A DNA stretch of 64,000 bases from contig NZ_JAGEPF010000008.1 in NCBI RefSeq assembly GCF_017573465.1, positions 248,001 to 312,000 on the forward strand, in the 5' to 3' direction. Below are positions 36,585 through 44,618 of the stretch, piece after piece. Source of the stretch: Actinomadura violacea. Lineage in GTDB: Bacteria; Actinomycetota; Actinomycetes; Streptosporangiales; Streptosporangiaceae. Every line of letters begins with the position of its first letter. Position 1 is the stretch's first letter. Under the pieces are notes generated by a model that worked only from the letters and a program-made list of their open reading frames with translations, had not been told where the DNA came from and searched no databases. Position numbers and translations under genes: made by a program.

Positions 36585-37376
36585 TCAGGAGCCGGTGGCG
36601 ATCCGCGGGGTGATGACGGCGAGGCGGGCGCCGGTCGGGTCGGTCATCGTCGCGTAGCGGCCCGGCTGGATGTCGGCGGGCTGGACGCGGATCGTCGCGC
36701 CCAGCTCGACGGCCCTCGCCGCCGCCGCGTCGCAGTCGTCCACCCAGAAGTACGGGATCCAGTGCGGCGGGTAGTTCGGCGGCCACGAGTCGTCCATCGA
36801 GATCATGCCGCCGACGGACCAGTCGCCCAGCTTCCAGTTCGTGTACACCGAGCCGTGGTAGTCGCGGCCGACCGCCTCCCAGCCGAACACCTCGTGGTAG
36901 AAGCGCCGCGCGCCCTCGATGTCGCGGCACGCCAGCTCCACCCAGCACATCGCGCCCGGCCGGTCGGCGGTGCCGAACTCGATCATGTTGCCGGGGATCG
37001 CGACGCCGAAGTCGGCGCCCTCCGGGTCCATGCACAGCGCCATCGAGCCGACCCCGCCGTAGTCGGACGGCGGGATCAGCTCCCGCCCGCCGCCGGCCTT
37101 CACCGCGTCGGCCGCCCCCTGGAGGTCCCCGACCTCGAAGTAGCACGTCCACGACGGCGGCTGGGAGTCGTCGACGAGCGACTGCATCCCGGCGACCTCC
37201 GGGCCCTGCACGTCCCCGAGCGTGAAGACGGTGTAGTCGCCGTAGCCGGGGACGCTCAGGGTGTAGGAGTCCCACCCGAACAGGGCGCGGTAGAAGGTCC
37301 GGGCCGTCTCGGGGTGCGGGCTGGCGAGGTCGATCCAGCCGGGCCGGCCGGACGCGGGTCTGGTCTGCTCGGGCAT
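36585..37376 (-). CDS. VOC-family protein, two glyoxalase-like domains (copy B)
   Basis: The 263-residue protein consists of two VOC modules (SGRPGWIDLASPHPETARTF onward, and GAMCWVELACRDIEGARRFY onward). It is similar over its whole length to the adjacent upstream gene, so the pair arose by tandem duplication. GGAGGCCTGACG precedes ATG 37376. Family members include actinomycete 'hydroxylase' proteins of antibiotic clusters, but no metal-ligand set can be assigned with confidence. Confidence 0.85.
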   Translation of the reverse strand: MPEQTRPASGRPGWIDLASPHPETARTFYRALFGWDSYTLSVPGYGDYTVFTLGDVQGPEVAGMQSLVDDSQPPSWTCYFEVGDLQGAADAVKAGGGRELIPPSDYGGVGSMALCMDPEGADFGVAIPGNMIEFGTADRPGAMCWVELACRDIEGARRFYHEVFGWEAVGRDYHGSVYTNWKLGDWSVGGMISMDDSWPPNYPPHWIPYFWVDDCDAAAARAVELGATIRVQPADIQPGRYATMTDPTGARLAVITPRIATGS

Positions 37377-37378
37377 CG

Positions 37379-38182
37379 TCAGGCCTCCGATGGGGCGCCG
37401 GCGCCGGCCGGCGTGATCACGGCCAGCCGGGCGCCGGCGGGGTCGGCCAGGACCGCGTAGCGGCCCGGCTCGATGTCGGTGGGCGGGAGCAGCGCCCGGC
37501 CGCCGAGCTCGGCGGCCCGGGCGGCGGTCGCGTCGCAGTCCTCCACCCAGAAGTACGGGATCCAGTGCGGGTCGGCCTCGTACCCGTTCCTGCGCAGGTC
37601 CTCGACGTCGACCATGCCGCCGAACGACCACTCCCCCAGCTTCAGGTTGGTGTACGGGGCGTAGTAGCGGCGCTCGCTGGTCTGCCAGCCGAAGACCCTG
37701 CCGTAGAAGCGGCGGGCCTTCTCGACGTCGCGGCAGGCCAGCTCCACCCAGCACATCGCGCCGGGCTCGTCGACGACGCCGGCGCCCTGGAGGCTGCCGG
37801 GCGACCAGAGCGCGAAGTCGGCGCCCTCCGGGTCCGAGCACAGCGCCATCTCGCCGAGGTCGGCGAGCCGGATGGGCGCCACCAGCTCCTGCCCGCCCGC
37901 CTCCTTGACCGTGTCGACGGTGCCCTGGACGTCGTCGGTCCGGAAGTACAGCGACCAGGACGGCGGCTGCGCGTCGTCGGCGAGCCGCTGCATCCCGGCG
38001 ACCTCCGGGCCCTGGATGCCGCCCATGGTGAAGATGTCATAGTCGTCGTAGTCCGGGACCGTCAGCGTGTAGGCGTACCAGCCGAACAGGCTGCAGTAGA
38101 AGTCCTTCGACGCCTGCGGGGCTGGGCTCGCGAGTTCCGCCCAGGACGGCCGTCCCGGGGCGTGTCCGTTCACTTCGGGCAT
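37379..38182 (-). CDS. VOC-family protein, two glyoxalase-like domains (copy A)
   Basis: The 267-residue protein has the same layout as copy B. Shared blocks include YFRALFGW/FYCSLFGW, IQGPEVAGMQ/VQGPEVAGMQ, GAMCWVELACRD, PHWIPYFWV-D-CD and QPGRYA/EPGRYA. It is the first gene of the two; the next start is 2 bases past its stop. The start at ATG 38182 follows an upstream stretch without homology. Role unknown. Confidence 0.85.
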   Translation of the reverse strand: MPEVNGHAPGRPSWAELASPAPQASKDFYCSLFGWYAYTLTVPDYDDYDIFTMGGIQGPEVAGMQRLADDAQPPSWSLYFRTDDVQGTVDTVKEAGGQELVAPIRLADLGEMALCSDPEGADFALWSPGSLQGAGVVDEPGAMCWVELACRDVEKARRFYGRVFGWQTSERRYYAPYTNLKLGEWSFGGMVDVEDLRRNGYEADPHWIPYFWVEDCDATAARAAELGGRALLPPTDIEPGRYAVLADPAGARLAVITPAGAGAPSEA

Positions 38183-38299
38183 GGTCCGGCCTTCAGAGCG
38201 CACATGCCACCACGTTATGGGCGGATGTGCCATCGGCACGGACGGGGCGATCCCGGAATACGCCAAAGACCACCCAAAATTCGACCAAACCAGGCGAGC

Positions 38300-38854
38300 C
38301 TAGACGCTCACCACTTCCTGCAGCAGACCCCACACGAAGTGCGCCACATAGGACGATCCGTCGGGCGCGGCGAAGCCGATGTGCCAGCGGCTCGGCGCGT
38401 CGCCGTCCTGGTGCGCGAGGCCGTCCCAGCGGGCCGCGAGGTCGCCGACGACGCACGTCCACGGGACGAGGTCGTGGACGGTGCGCAGTTCCGGCACCGG
38501 CGACGCCGGGTCCCGGACGAGCCACTCCTGCGCCACCGACCCGTCCGGCGCCAGCATGATCTCGAACCGCAGGCCGGGCCACAGCGGGAACGGCGGCCAC
38601 GACGCCACCTCGCACACGACGTCGCCGACGCGGCGCTCCCCGGCGTCGGCGGGGCCGAGGACCGCCTCGTAGCGGCGGCGGCCGCGCGGGAACGTCCGGG
38701 ACCGCAGGATCCGCTGCCAGCGCGCGTTGACCTCGCGCATCTCGGTGCGCGTCGCGTCCAGCGCGCGCACCGCGTCCTCGACCAGACCGGGCTGGTAGTC
38801 CGCCATCCGGCGCAGCAGCACGAGCTGGAACTCGCGCCGCGCCAACCCCTTCAC
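38300..38854 (-). CDS. Hypothetical protein
   Basis: The 184-residue soluble protein starts MKGLARREFQLVLLRRMADY and has Trp/Pro-rich beta segments (EVASWPPFPLWPGLRFEIML, HIGFAAPDGSSYVAHFVWGL). There is no signal, membrane helix or recognisable catalytic motif. It stands alone. The start could be GTG 38854 or the internal ATG 17 codons in. Confidence 0.65.
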   Translation of the reverse strand: MKGLARREFQLVLLRRMADYQPGLVEDAVRALDATRTEMREVNARWQRILRSRTFPRGRRRYEAVLGPADAGERRVGDVVCEVASWPPFPLWPGLRFEIMLAPDGSVAQEWLVRDPASPVPELRTVHDLVPWTCVVGDLAARWDGLAHQDGDAPSRWHIGFAAPDGSSYVAHFVWGLLQEVVSV

Positions 38855-38889
38855 GCGGCCACGCTACCGCGCGCCGGGGACGCCGCGGA

Positions 38890-40155
38890 TCAGAGCTTCT
38901 TGCCGCCGATCGCCTTCATGATCGCGGGCCAGCTGAGGTTCACCTCGCGGCGCCAGTACTTCCAGTTGTGCATGCCGGGCCCGTACAGGTGCGAGGTGAT
39001 CGGCACGCCCGCCCGCTTCGCGGCGTTCACGAAGTTGACGTTCATCTGCCCGGCGAGGTTCTCGCCGATGCGCCCCGCGTCGCCGGGCGCCGCGTTCGGG
39101 TCGTCGTAGGGGCCGGGCGTGCCGTTGCCGGACGAGACGTACACGCCGATGCCCTTGAGGGCGCGCACGTTGACCGCGGCGTCGTGCGCCGCCCAGTTCG
39201 ACCGGTTGAAGAGCGGGTCGCCCCAGATCTTCGTGCCCGCGTCCCTGTTCATCATGGTCAGCACCGCCGGCATGCCGGGCGCGGTGATGTTGAGCGCACC
39301 GCTGTAGGACGCGGCGTACTTGAAGTAGCCCGGGTGGCGCTCGGCGTAGGTGATCGATCCCTGGCCGCCGGACGACAGGCCCATCGCGGCGCGCATGGAC
39401 CCGGCGTGGAAGTTGGCCTCCATCAGCGGGATGACCTCGGAGATGTGGAAGCTCTCCCACTCGGGGATGCCGCCCTTGCCGCCGTTCCACCAGTTGGCGT
39501 AGGAGCCGTTCGAGCCGCCCTCGGGCATGACGACCATGACGTTGTAGTTCTTCGCCACGTTCTCGATGTGCCCGTCATGGCTCCACGACGTGTACTTGTT
39601 GTTGCCGCCGTGGTAGGCGTACACGACCGGGTAGGTCTTAGTGTCGTTCGCCTTCCAGCCCTTGGGAACGAGCACCCGCGCCTGGACGACCGCGCCGAGC
39701 GCCGGGGACGCGATGCTGACGTCGAACTCCTGCGCGTGCACCTTCTTGATGGCGGTGACGGTGGCGCCGTCGGGGGCCTTGCGGTACTTGCCGTCGCCGA
39801 CGCCGGGCGGCAGATGCGGCTTCTCGCCGTGCGTGCCGTTGTTGGTGTCGGGGTCGTTCTTGGCGGGCGAGCCGCCGGTCCCGAAGGGGTTGCCGCCGTG
39901 CGTCAGCGGGACGTTCGGGACCTTGATCGGCTTGGACGCCGACGGGGAGGTGCTCGGCGAGGGCGACCCGGTGACCTGGGACGGCTGGCTCGGCGGACCG
40001 AAGGAGGGGATCGGCTGGGCGTTGCCGGCGGCCTCCGGCTTGCCCTTCGGCACGCCGACGCCGGCCTGGGCGAGCCCGACCATGACGGCGGGCAGGATCA
40101 CGGCCGCCGCCGCCGTCCCGGCGATGGCGATCTTCCTGTCGGTACGCTTCTTCAT
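38890..40155 (-). CDS. Secreted esterase, Ag85/EstD-like alpha/beta hydrolase
   Basis: The 421-residue protein has a Sec signal (KIAIAGTAAAAVILPAVMVG), a Ser/Pro-rich linker (about residues 35-115) and an esterase domain with VVYAYHGGNNKYTSW, VMVVMPEGGSNGSYANWWN, nucleophile elbow GLSSGGQGS and late GMHNWKYW (His). The fold matches the antigen-85/esterase-D group. Mycolyl transfer is not expected because this lineage lacks mycolates; a role on wall or storage esters is a guess. A paralogue is at 51685-52719. An unusually AT-rich patch (about 40245-40285) lies upstream. Confidence 0.85.
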   Translation of the reverse strand: MKKRTDRKIAIAGTAAAAVILPAVMVGLAQAGVGVPKGKPEAAGNAQPIPSFGPPSQPSQVTGSPSPSTSPSASKPIKVPNVPLTHGGNPFGTGGSPAKNDPDTNNGTHGEKPHLPPGVGDGKYRKAPDGATVTAIKKVHAQEFDVSIASPALGAVVQARVLVPKGWKANDTKTYPVVYAYHGGNNKYTSWSHDGHIENVAKNYNVMVVMPEGGSNGSYANWWNGGKGGIPEWESFHISEVIPLMEANFHAGSMRAAMGLSSGGQGSITYAERHPGYFKYAASYSGALNITAPGMPAVLTMMNRDAGTKIWGDPLFNRSNWAAHDAAVNVRALKGIGVYVSSGNGTPGPYDDPNAAPGDAGRIGENLAGQMNVNFVNAAKRAGVPITSHLYGPGMHNWKYWRREVNLSWPAIMKAIGGKKL

Positions 40156-40363
40156 GAACTCCCCAGCCGATCAGACCGATCCGGACCGCGCGCCAGTCCC
40201 GGCCTTGCGCTCACTCGCCCGAAGAAACTACTGTCCCGGCAGTCACATTCGCAAGTATTGACAAAAATTACAATAAATCTCACCCCTTCCGGCCACCCCG
40301 GAATGATGCCCGCCGCGTCCCGCAACGGGCCCACCCCTCCGCAATACCCCGAAAAGCCGCAGG

Positions 40364-40666
40364 TCAGGCCGAGGATCCCAGGTATCCCTTGACCATCACG
40401 ACGGCATCGGTGACGCGTTCGGCCTCGGTGAGCGGCCGGCGCCACGAAGTGAAGAACCAGTACCGCCCGCCGTCCGCCGCGTAGGGCCGGCACGTGATCG
40501 TGTCACCGCGCACCCGCTGCCCGTCGCAGCACCCGGCCGCCTCCGTGTTCCGGACGACGAGGCCGCCGTTCACGTGCTCCACCGCGAACCCGTGCGCCTT
40601 GAGATGCATGCCGAGCATTTGAAGCCGCACATGCGCCTCGCCTTCGGCGGGCTCAGGGGCGTTCAC
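40364..40666 (-). CDS. Small hypothetical protein of the XRE/DUF397 locus
   Basis: The 100-residue protein begins at GTG 40666, overlapping the upstream stop (GTGA). It includes RLQMLGMHLKAHGFAVEHVN and YWFFTSWRRPLTEAERVTDA. It resembles small proteins often found beside DUF5753-type XRE regulators in actinomycetes, but I cannot name a family. It is transcribed with the 84-residue gene and away from the regulator. Confidence 0.65.
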   Translation of the reverse strand: MNAPEPAEGEAHVRLQMLGMHLKAHGFAVEHVNGGLVVRNTEAAGCCDGQRVRGDTITCRPYAADGGRYWFFTSWRRPLTEAERVTDAVVMVKGYLGSSA

Positions 40667-40917
40667 GGCCGCCTCCGGACGGATTCGGCGAGCGCGACCC
40701 GCTCGGAAAGGCGCGTCTGCGCGTCGCACAGAAGCCACAGCTCCCCCACATCGCGCGCCTGCACCTCCGCCAGGCATCCATTGAGCATTTGGTAATCACT
40801 TAGACGCTCTAGGCGCCTTCCTATGAACCCTCCGGCCGTCACCTCGCCGTACCACCCGGCATTGAGACTAATTTGCCCGATTCCCAGCGAATTGCTCACC
40901 GCCACCTCGCGCCCCAT
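40663..40917 (-). CDS. Small hypothetical protein of the XRE/DUF397 locus
   Basis: This is a frame of up to 84 residues: SNSLGIGQISLNAGWYGEVT ... LSDYQMLNGCLAEVQARDVG ... ERVALAESV. The first codon may be ATG 40917 or one of the GTGs a few codons in. It is divergent from the XRE regulator with a 147-base gap. Function unknown; context suggests a partner of the regulator/DUF397 pair. Confidence 0.6.
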   Translation of the reverse strand: MGREVAVSNSLGIGQISLNAGWYGEVTAGGFIGRRLERLSDYQMLNGCLAEVQARDVGELWLLCDAQTRLSERVALAESVRRRP

Positions 40918-41064
40918 CCCGAAAATCCGCTTCCAGTTGATGAAATGCCGTGACCAGATTCACACCATGAGTTATGGTCCGGTAGTAACCGCGAGACATC
41001 GCCGCTCAAGCGGAAACGAAGATCGACTCAACCAAGCCGCCTGGTTAACCCTCCGGAGGCCGTC

Positions 41065-41859
41065 ATGGCTGAGAACCAAGTCCGCATCTTCTTCGGCAAA
41101 GAGATCCGCCGCCTGCGCGGGGAGGCCAACCTCACCGCCAAAGAACTCGCCGACGCGCTCGGCTGCACCCCGCAGTGGATCAGCACCATGGAGAGCGGCC
41201 GCAAGGCGTCCGAGCAGAGCGCCCTCGACCTCGACACCTACTTCGAGACCGGCGACCGCTTCCATCTCCTATGGAAGCTCGCCAACAACCTCGACGGCCA
41301 GATCGCACTTCCCCCCGGTTACACCGAGTACGTTGAGCGAGAGAAGAACGCGTCAGCGATGCGGGTCTTCTCCGCGCTCCTCGTAAACGGCAAGTTCCAG
41401 AGTGAGGAGTACGCCCGCGCCGTTCTGAGTTACACCAGGTCAGGGGACACGCAAGAGCGAGTGAAGGAGCGCTTGGCGCGCCGCTCGGTGTTCCTGCGCG
41501 ACCCGCCACCCGCGACCTGGTTCACGGTGGACGAGACCGTGCTTCACCGTAAGGTCGGAGGCGCGAGTGTGATGAAGGCGCAGCTCACTTACCTCCTCGA
41601 ACTGAGCGAGCGTCCGGAGATCGTGATCAATGTCATCCCACAGGACGTCGATTACCATGCTGGCCTGGGCGGCGAGTTCACAATCCTCAGCTTCAACGGC
41701 TCCTCCGTGGCCTATACGGAATCAGCCGGGATCGGAACTCTGATCGAGGACCCTGCCAAAGTCGAGAAATTCGCTCTACGCTGGGACCCACTTCGAAGTC
41801 ACGCACTCCCGGTGAAGGAGTCACGGGACCTGATCCAGAACGTGCTGGAGGGCCTATGA
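41065..41859 (+). CDS. XRE-family regulator with DUF5753 domain (WhiJ-like)
   Basis: The 264-residue protein has an N-terminal HTH (GEANLTAKELADALGCTPQW then ISTMESGRK, about residues 18-47). A DUF5753 domain follows (residues about 85-264; ARAVLSYTRSGDTQERVKER, RKVGGASVMKAQLTYLLELS, INVIPQDVDYHAGLGGEFTI). GGAGG precedes the ATG. Its stop overlaps the DUF397 start (ATGA). In streptomycetes such pairs influence development and have been discussed as toxin-antitoxin-like. Codon use here is less GC-rich at third positions than in flanking genes. Confidence 0.9.
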   Translation: MAENQVRIFFGKEIRRLRGEANLTAKELADALGCTPQWISTMESGRKASEQSALDLDTYFETGDRFHLLWKLANNLDGQIALPPGYTEYVEREKNASAMRVFSALLVNGKFQSEEYARAVLSYTRSGDTQERVKERLARRSVFLRDPPPATWFTVDETVLHRKVGGASVMKAQLTYLLELSERPEIVINVIPQDVDYHAGLGGEFTILSFNGSSVAYTESAGIGTLIEDPAKVEKFALRWDPLRSHALPVKESRDLIQNVLEGL

Positions 41860-42119
41860 ACGACTGGCAGACCGTCCAATGGCGAAAGAGCAGCCACAGC
41901 GACCACCAGGGCGGCAACTGCGTCGAGGTTGCCGGACTGTGGCGGAAGAGCAGCCATAGCGGGCACAGCGGCGGTGACTGTGTCGAGGTGGCGGACCTCG
42001 CGCCTGTGGTCGGGGTGCGGGACTCCAAGGATCCGGACGGGCCGAAGCTGACGTTCGGTGCCGGTGCCTGGCGGGCGTTCACCCGCGAGGTGAAGGGCGG
42101 CGAGCACGACCGCGCCTGA
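41856..42119 (+). CDS. DUF397 protein with duplicated WRKSSHS motif
   Basis: The 87-residue DUF397 protein normally begins with W-RKSSYS/T and NCVEVA once. Here the segment occurs twice: QWRKSSHSDHQGGNCVEVA at residues 8-26 and LWRKSSHSGHSGGDCVEVA at 28-46, followed by the usual VRDSKDPDGPKLTFGAGAWR. The unit is therefore a partial tandem duplication of about 20 codons. It is coupled to the XRE gene by ATGA. Confidence 0.88.
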   Translation: MNDWQTVQWRKSSHSDHQGGNCVEVAGLWRKSSHSGHSGGDCVEVADLAPVVGVRDSKDPDGPKLTFGAGAWRAFTREVKGGEHDRA

Positions 42120-42138
42120 CGTCCGCTCCCCATCGACG

Positions 42139-42172
42139 CGAGCCCCTGGCCACCCCGCAGGCCAGGGGCTCG
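42139..42172. terminator. Bidirectional hairpin terminator
   Basis: A perfect 13-bp stem CGAGCCCCTGGCC / GGCCAGGGGCTCG with an 8-base loop lies between convergent DUF397 and kinase genes. Confidence 0.8.
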
Positions 42173-42188
42173 TCCGCGTCCGTCTCCG

Positions 42189-43358
42189 TCAGAGTGGCGT
42201 GATGTTCTCCGCCATAGGGCCGCGCTGCCCCTGGACGACCGTGTAGCGGACGGGCTGGCCGTCGGTCAGCGTGCGGAAACCGTTCATCAGGATGTTGGAA
42301 TAGTGCGCGAACACGTCGGGACCCGGACCGTCCGGTGTGATGAAGCCGAAGCCCTTCTCGTTGTTCCACCATTTGACGGACCCGGTGAAGTACTCGCCGG
42401 TCAGGTCCCGTTCCGCCACGCGCACCTGCTGCATCGGTTCCCCCTTGGCGCCGCTGTCGAGCGGTTCCTCCGGCATGGCTGTTTGCGCCTGCGCAGGCGG
42501 CTCCGACCAGGAGGCGGGTGTGGACGAAGGCCGGCCCGCCAGGGTGTCATCGAGGATCCATCGCAGATCTTCGGCGCTGGAGAACCGGTGGCCGGGATCC
42601 TTGGCGAGAAGCACGGACACGACCTCGTCCCAGAAGTCGGGGAGGCCGGCGCGGATCGAGCTCGGCGCGGGCGGCGGCGTCCGGACGTGGTCGAGAAGGA
42701 CGGTGACGACCTTCCCCATGAAGGGCTGCCGGCCGGTCAGCAGTTCGAAGAGCGTGCAGCCGAGGGAGTACAGGTCGCTGCGGTGGTCGACGTCCCGGTC
42801 CTCGACCTGTTCGGGTGACATGTAGGCGGGGGTGCCGATGACCACGCCGGACGCGGTGATCCGGGTGTAGTCGGCGGCCTCCGCGTAGGCGGCGATGCCG
42901 AAGTCGACCAGCTTGATCGCGCCGCGCGCCGTCAGCATGACGTTCTGCGGCTTGAGGTCGCGGTGGTAGACGCCCGCCTCGTGCGCCTCGATGAGCGCGT
43001 CGCAGATCTGGACGCCCCAGCGGGCCACGTCGGCGGGGTCCTGCGGGCCGTGGTCCCGGACGCGGCTGCCGAGGTCGGTGCCGGTGATGAACTCGGTGAC
43101 GATGTAGTCGCGGTTCGCCGTGTCGTCGCGGCCGTAGTCGTGGACGGCGGCGACATGCGGGCCCGTCAGCTTCGCCGCGGCCCGCGCCTCGCGCCGCAGC
43201 CGCGCGGCCGCCTCGGGCGCCGCGTTGAGGCCGGCGATGACCTTCACGGCCACCACCCGGTCCAGGGTCTGGTCGTAGGCCCGCCAGACCTGCCCCATCC
43301 CGCCCGCGCCGACCGGCTCGTCCAGCCGGTACCTGTTCCCGAGAACCTCGGCCGCCAT
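42189..43358 (-). CDS. Ser/Thr protein kinase fused to a C-terminal cold-shock domain
   Basis: The 389-residue protein has a Hanks-type kinase (about residues 10-275): P-loop GAGGMGQVW (17-25), Lys39, catalytic HRDLKPQN (132-139), DFG (152-154), GTPAYMSPEQ. After a short Pro/Glu linker, residues 325-389 form a cold-shock domain: TGSVKWWNNEKGFGFITPDG has RNP1 (KGFGFI), DVFAHYSNI is the RNP2 position, and VVQGQRGPMAENITPL is the closing strand. There is no membrane helix, so the kinase is cytosolic. CSDs normally bind single-stranded nucleic acid, suggesting nucleic-acid-tuned kinase activity or RNA-targeted phosphorylation. The start is ATG 43358, with in-frame ATG 43475 less likely. Confidence 0.9.
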   Translation of the reverse strand: MAAEVLGNRYRLDEPVGAGGMGQVWRAYDQTLDRVVAVKVIAGLNAAPEAAARLRREARAAAKLTGPHVAAVHDYGRDDTANRDYIVTEFITGTDLGSRVRDHGPQDPADVARWGVQICDALIEAHEAGVYHRDLKPQNVMLTARGAIKLVDFGIAAYAEAADYTRITASGVVIGTPAYMSPEQVEDRDVDHRSDLYSLGCTLFELLTGRQPFMGKVVTVLLDHVRTPPPAPSSIRAGLPDFWDEVVSVLLAKDPGHRFSSAEDLRWILDDTLAGRPSSTPASWSEPPAQAQTAMPEEPLDSGAKGEPMQQVRVAERDLTGEYFTGSVKWWNNEKGFGFITPDGPGPDVFAHYSNILMNGFRTLTDGQPVRYTVVQGQRGPMAENITPL

Positions 43359-43498
43359 CGGCACCCCGCCCTGTTCCGCTTTTCGCGCATGATAGCGATC
43401 GAAATCGCCGGAACGCCGTGCAGGCAGGGGATCGCGCGGTGGCCGGACGGACGGCCTGCCCATCACGGCGATCACCGCTGCCCCGAAACGAGCCCCCT

Positions 43499-43562
43499 CG
43501 TTGACTTGCGGCGTGTCGGCCTTAAAACCGCTCCCTTAAGGACGACACGCCGCAAGTCAACG
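43499..43562. repeat. Dispersed palindrome, copy 3
   Basis: Arms 43499-43525 and 43536-43562 are 27 bases each with a single mismatch (left GGCC, right complement GTCC), loop of 10. Unlike the other copies it is between two genes on the same strand: the end of the secreted-protein gene and the start of the kinase-CSD gene. It does not overlap a stop codon, which shows that CCCTCGTTGACTTGCGG belongs to the repeat itself. Confidence 0.88.
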
Positions 43563-43673
43563 CGTTCAGTTCCCGCGGGAGCGGCCAGCGGGGGCCTGGA
43601 TGCGTGCGACGGGTACGTCAGCGGTTGGCCGCGGCGACGGGGGCGTCGAGGCGGTGTCGGGGGCCGGCGGGTG

Positions 43674-43703
43674 GGACCCGGGCGGCCTGGGCCGCCCGGG
43701 TCC
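43674..43703 (-). terminator. Hairpin terminator of the secreted-protein gene
   Basis: A perfect 13-bp stem GGACCCGGGCGGC / GCCGCCCGGGTCC with a 4-base loop begins about 22 bases past the stop at 43726. Confidence 0.75.
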
Positions 43704-43725
43704 GGGGGTTGTCAGATCCCGGCGG

Positions 43726-44214
43726 TCACGCCGCGGAGAAGACGTAGGTGGCGCTGAGGGTGACGGACTGCACCAGGCAGAATCCGCCCGTCGCCTTGAC
43801 GGTCTGGTTGGTGAAGGTGACGGTGGCCGGGAGCGTGTCCCCGCCGCTGTAGGTGCCGGAGATGGAGCCTCCGTAGTTGCAGCCGAGCGCCTGGACCGAG
43901 AAGCCGGTGATGGTGGTGGAGCCACCGGTCATCTTGCCGCCCCAGGGCAGGTTCTGCGGGGTCACGCTGGCCGGGCAGCCGGAGATGCTCGCGGAGGTGA
44001 CGGTGAGCGTGCCGTCGGCGGCGATGTTGCCCTTGAGGGTGGAGCCGGTGCAGGTCACGTTGGTGCCCGCGTTGATCGTCATGTTCCCGGACAGGTTGGC
44101 GGTGTAGGGGCCGGCGGTCCAGGCCAGGGCGGGGGAGGCGGTCGCGGCCACGGCGATCGCGGTGGCGGCGGCGGAGGTGGAGGCGATGGCGGCGAGCTTC
44201 TTCGTGCGGGACAA
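43726..44214 (-). CDS. Small secreted protein, function unknown
   Basis: The 162-residue protein has a Sec signal (SRTKKLAAIASTSAAATAIA, cleavage near SPALA|WTAG). The mature domain of about 132 residues is Thr/Ser/Gly-rich with four cysteines (NVTCTGS, SGCPAS, LGCNYG, GFCLVQ). TTG 44214 is the likely start because GAGGA lies 6-10 bases upstream and the signal begins there; a reading from 44373 has no signal. Similar small beta-rich secreted proteins are common in Actinomadura-type genomes without assigned function. Confidence 0.72.
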   Translation of the reverse strand: MSRTKKLAAIASTSAAATAIAVAATASPALAWTAGPYTANLSGNMTINAGTNVTCTGSTLKGNIAADGTLTVTSASISGCPASVTPQNLPWGGKMTGGSTTITGFSVQALGCNYGGSISGTYSGGDTLPATVTFTNQTVKATGGFCLVQSVTLSATYVFSAA

Positions 44215-44341
44215 GGGAGTCCTCGTTTCGGGGACGGCGGGCGTCGCGCCTGCACCCGCGATGGGGTGGGGAATCCGCGACCCGGGGACGCCCGATCCGC
44301 CCATGTCGGGTGGGTGGTGGGAGCACCGCGGCGTCGGGGAC

Positions 44342-44388
44342 CGGTGTCCGGAAACCGTCGCGCCACTCGACATCAGTGACCGGACACC
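44342..44388. promoter_or_regulatory. Inverted repeat with 29-base spacer
   Basis: GGTGTCCGG (44342-44350) and CCGGACACC (44380-44388) are perfect 9-bp arms upstream of the secreted-protein gene. The left copy could also pair in RNA to form a leader hairpin. Confidence 0.4.
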
Positions 44389-44392
44389 TAAG

Positions 44393-44406
44393 TAGAACGC
44401 GTTCTA
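44393..44406. promoter_or_regulatory. KstR-type box, perfect palindrome
   Basis: TAGAACGCGTTCTA is a 14-bp perfect palindrome and fits the KstR pattern TnnAACnnGTTnnA exactly. It lies about 180 bases upstream of the secreted-protein start. Other TetR proteins bind similar sites, so the regulator is not certain. Confidence 0.45.
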
Positions 44407-44507
44407 GTCAGAAGATAAGCAAGACCAGGGAATCCGTCAATACCCGAATGGCGATTCTCAGGCCAGCGGGGGTGTTCTCGCAGGATCAGGCGGCGAAATG
44501 GCGAAAC

Positions 44508-44533
44508 TAGAACCGAATTCTATGTGAATTCGG
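44508..44533. promoter_or_regulatory. Overlapping dyads around TAGAACCGAATTCTA
   Basis: CCGAATTC-TATGT-GAATTCGG (44513-44533) is a perfect 8-bp inverted repeat. It overlaps the near-palindrome TAGAACCGAATTCTA (44508-44522), whose outer half TAGAAC equals the box at 44393. Two related sites 100 bases apart suggest cooperative binding or looping. Confidence 0.4.
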
Positions 44534-44618
44534 ACGGCAGTCGGGCGGCACTTCGGGCAGCCAAATCGCATTCCGCGGCGCGCGGCTCGGATAGCGCTTC
44601 CCGGGCCAATGCGGGCCG

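Larger units (their letters stand above)
43359..43725. other. Gene-free stretch: kinase promoter side, palindrome copy 3 and a terminator
   Basis: These 367 bases hold the kinase upstream region, copy 3 of the dispersed palindrome (43499-43562) and the hairpin after the secreted-protein gene (43674-43703). The open frame 43566-43925 on the minus strand is Ser/Pro/Arg low-complexity and overlaps the real gene in another phase, so I do not call it. Confidence 0.7.

Noticed and set aside
40245..40285. AT-rich patch as an origin or attachment site
   Set aside because: There is no DnaA-box cluster, integrase, tRNA or flanking direct repeat; it is more likely the esterase promoter region.
43566..43925. 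119-residue minus-strand frame ending next to palindrome copy 3
   Set aside because: Ser/Pro/Arg low complexity, out of phase with the real secreted-protein gene it overlaps.
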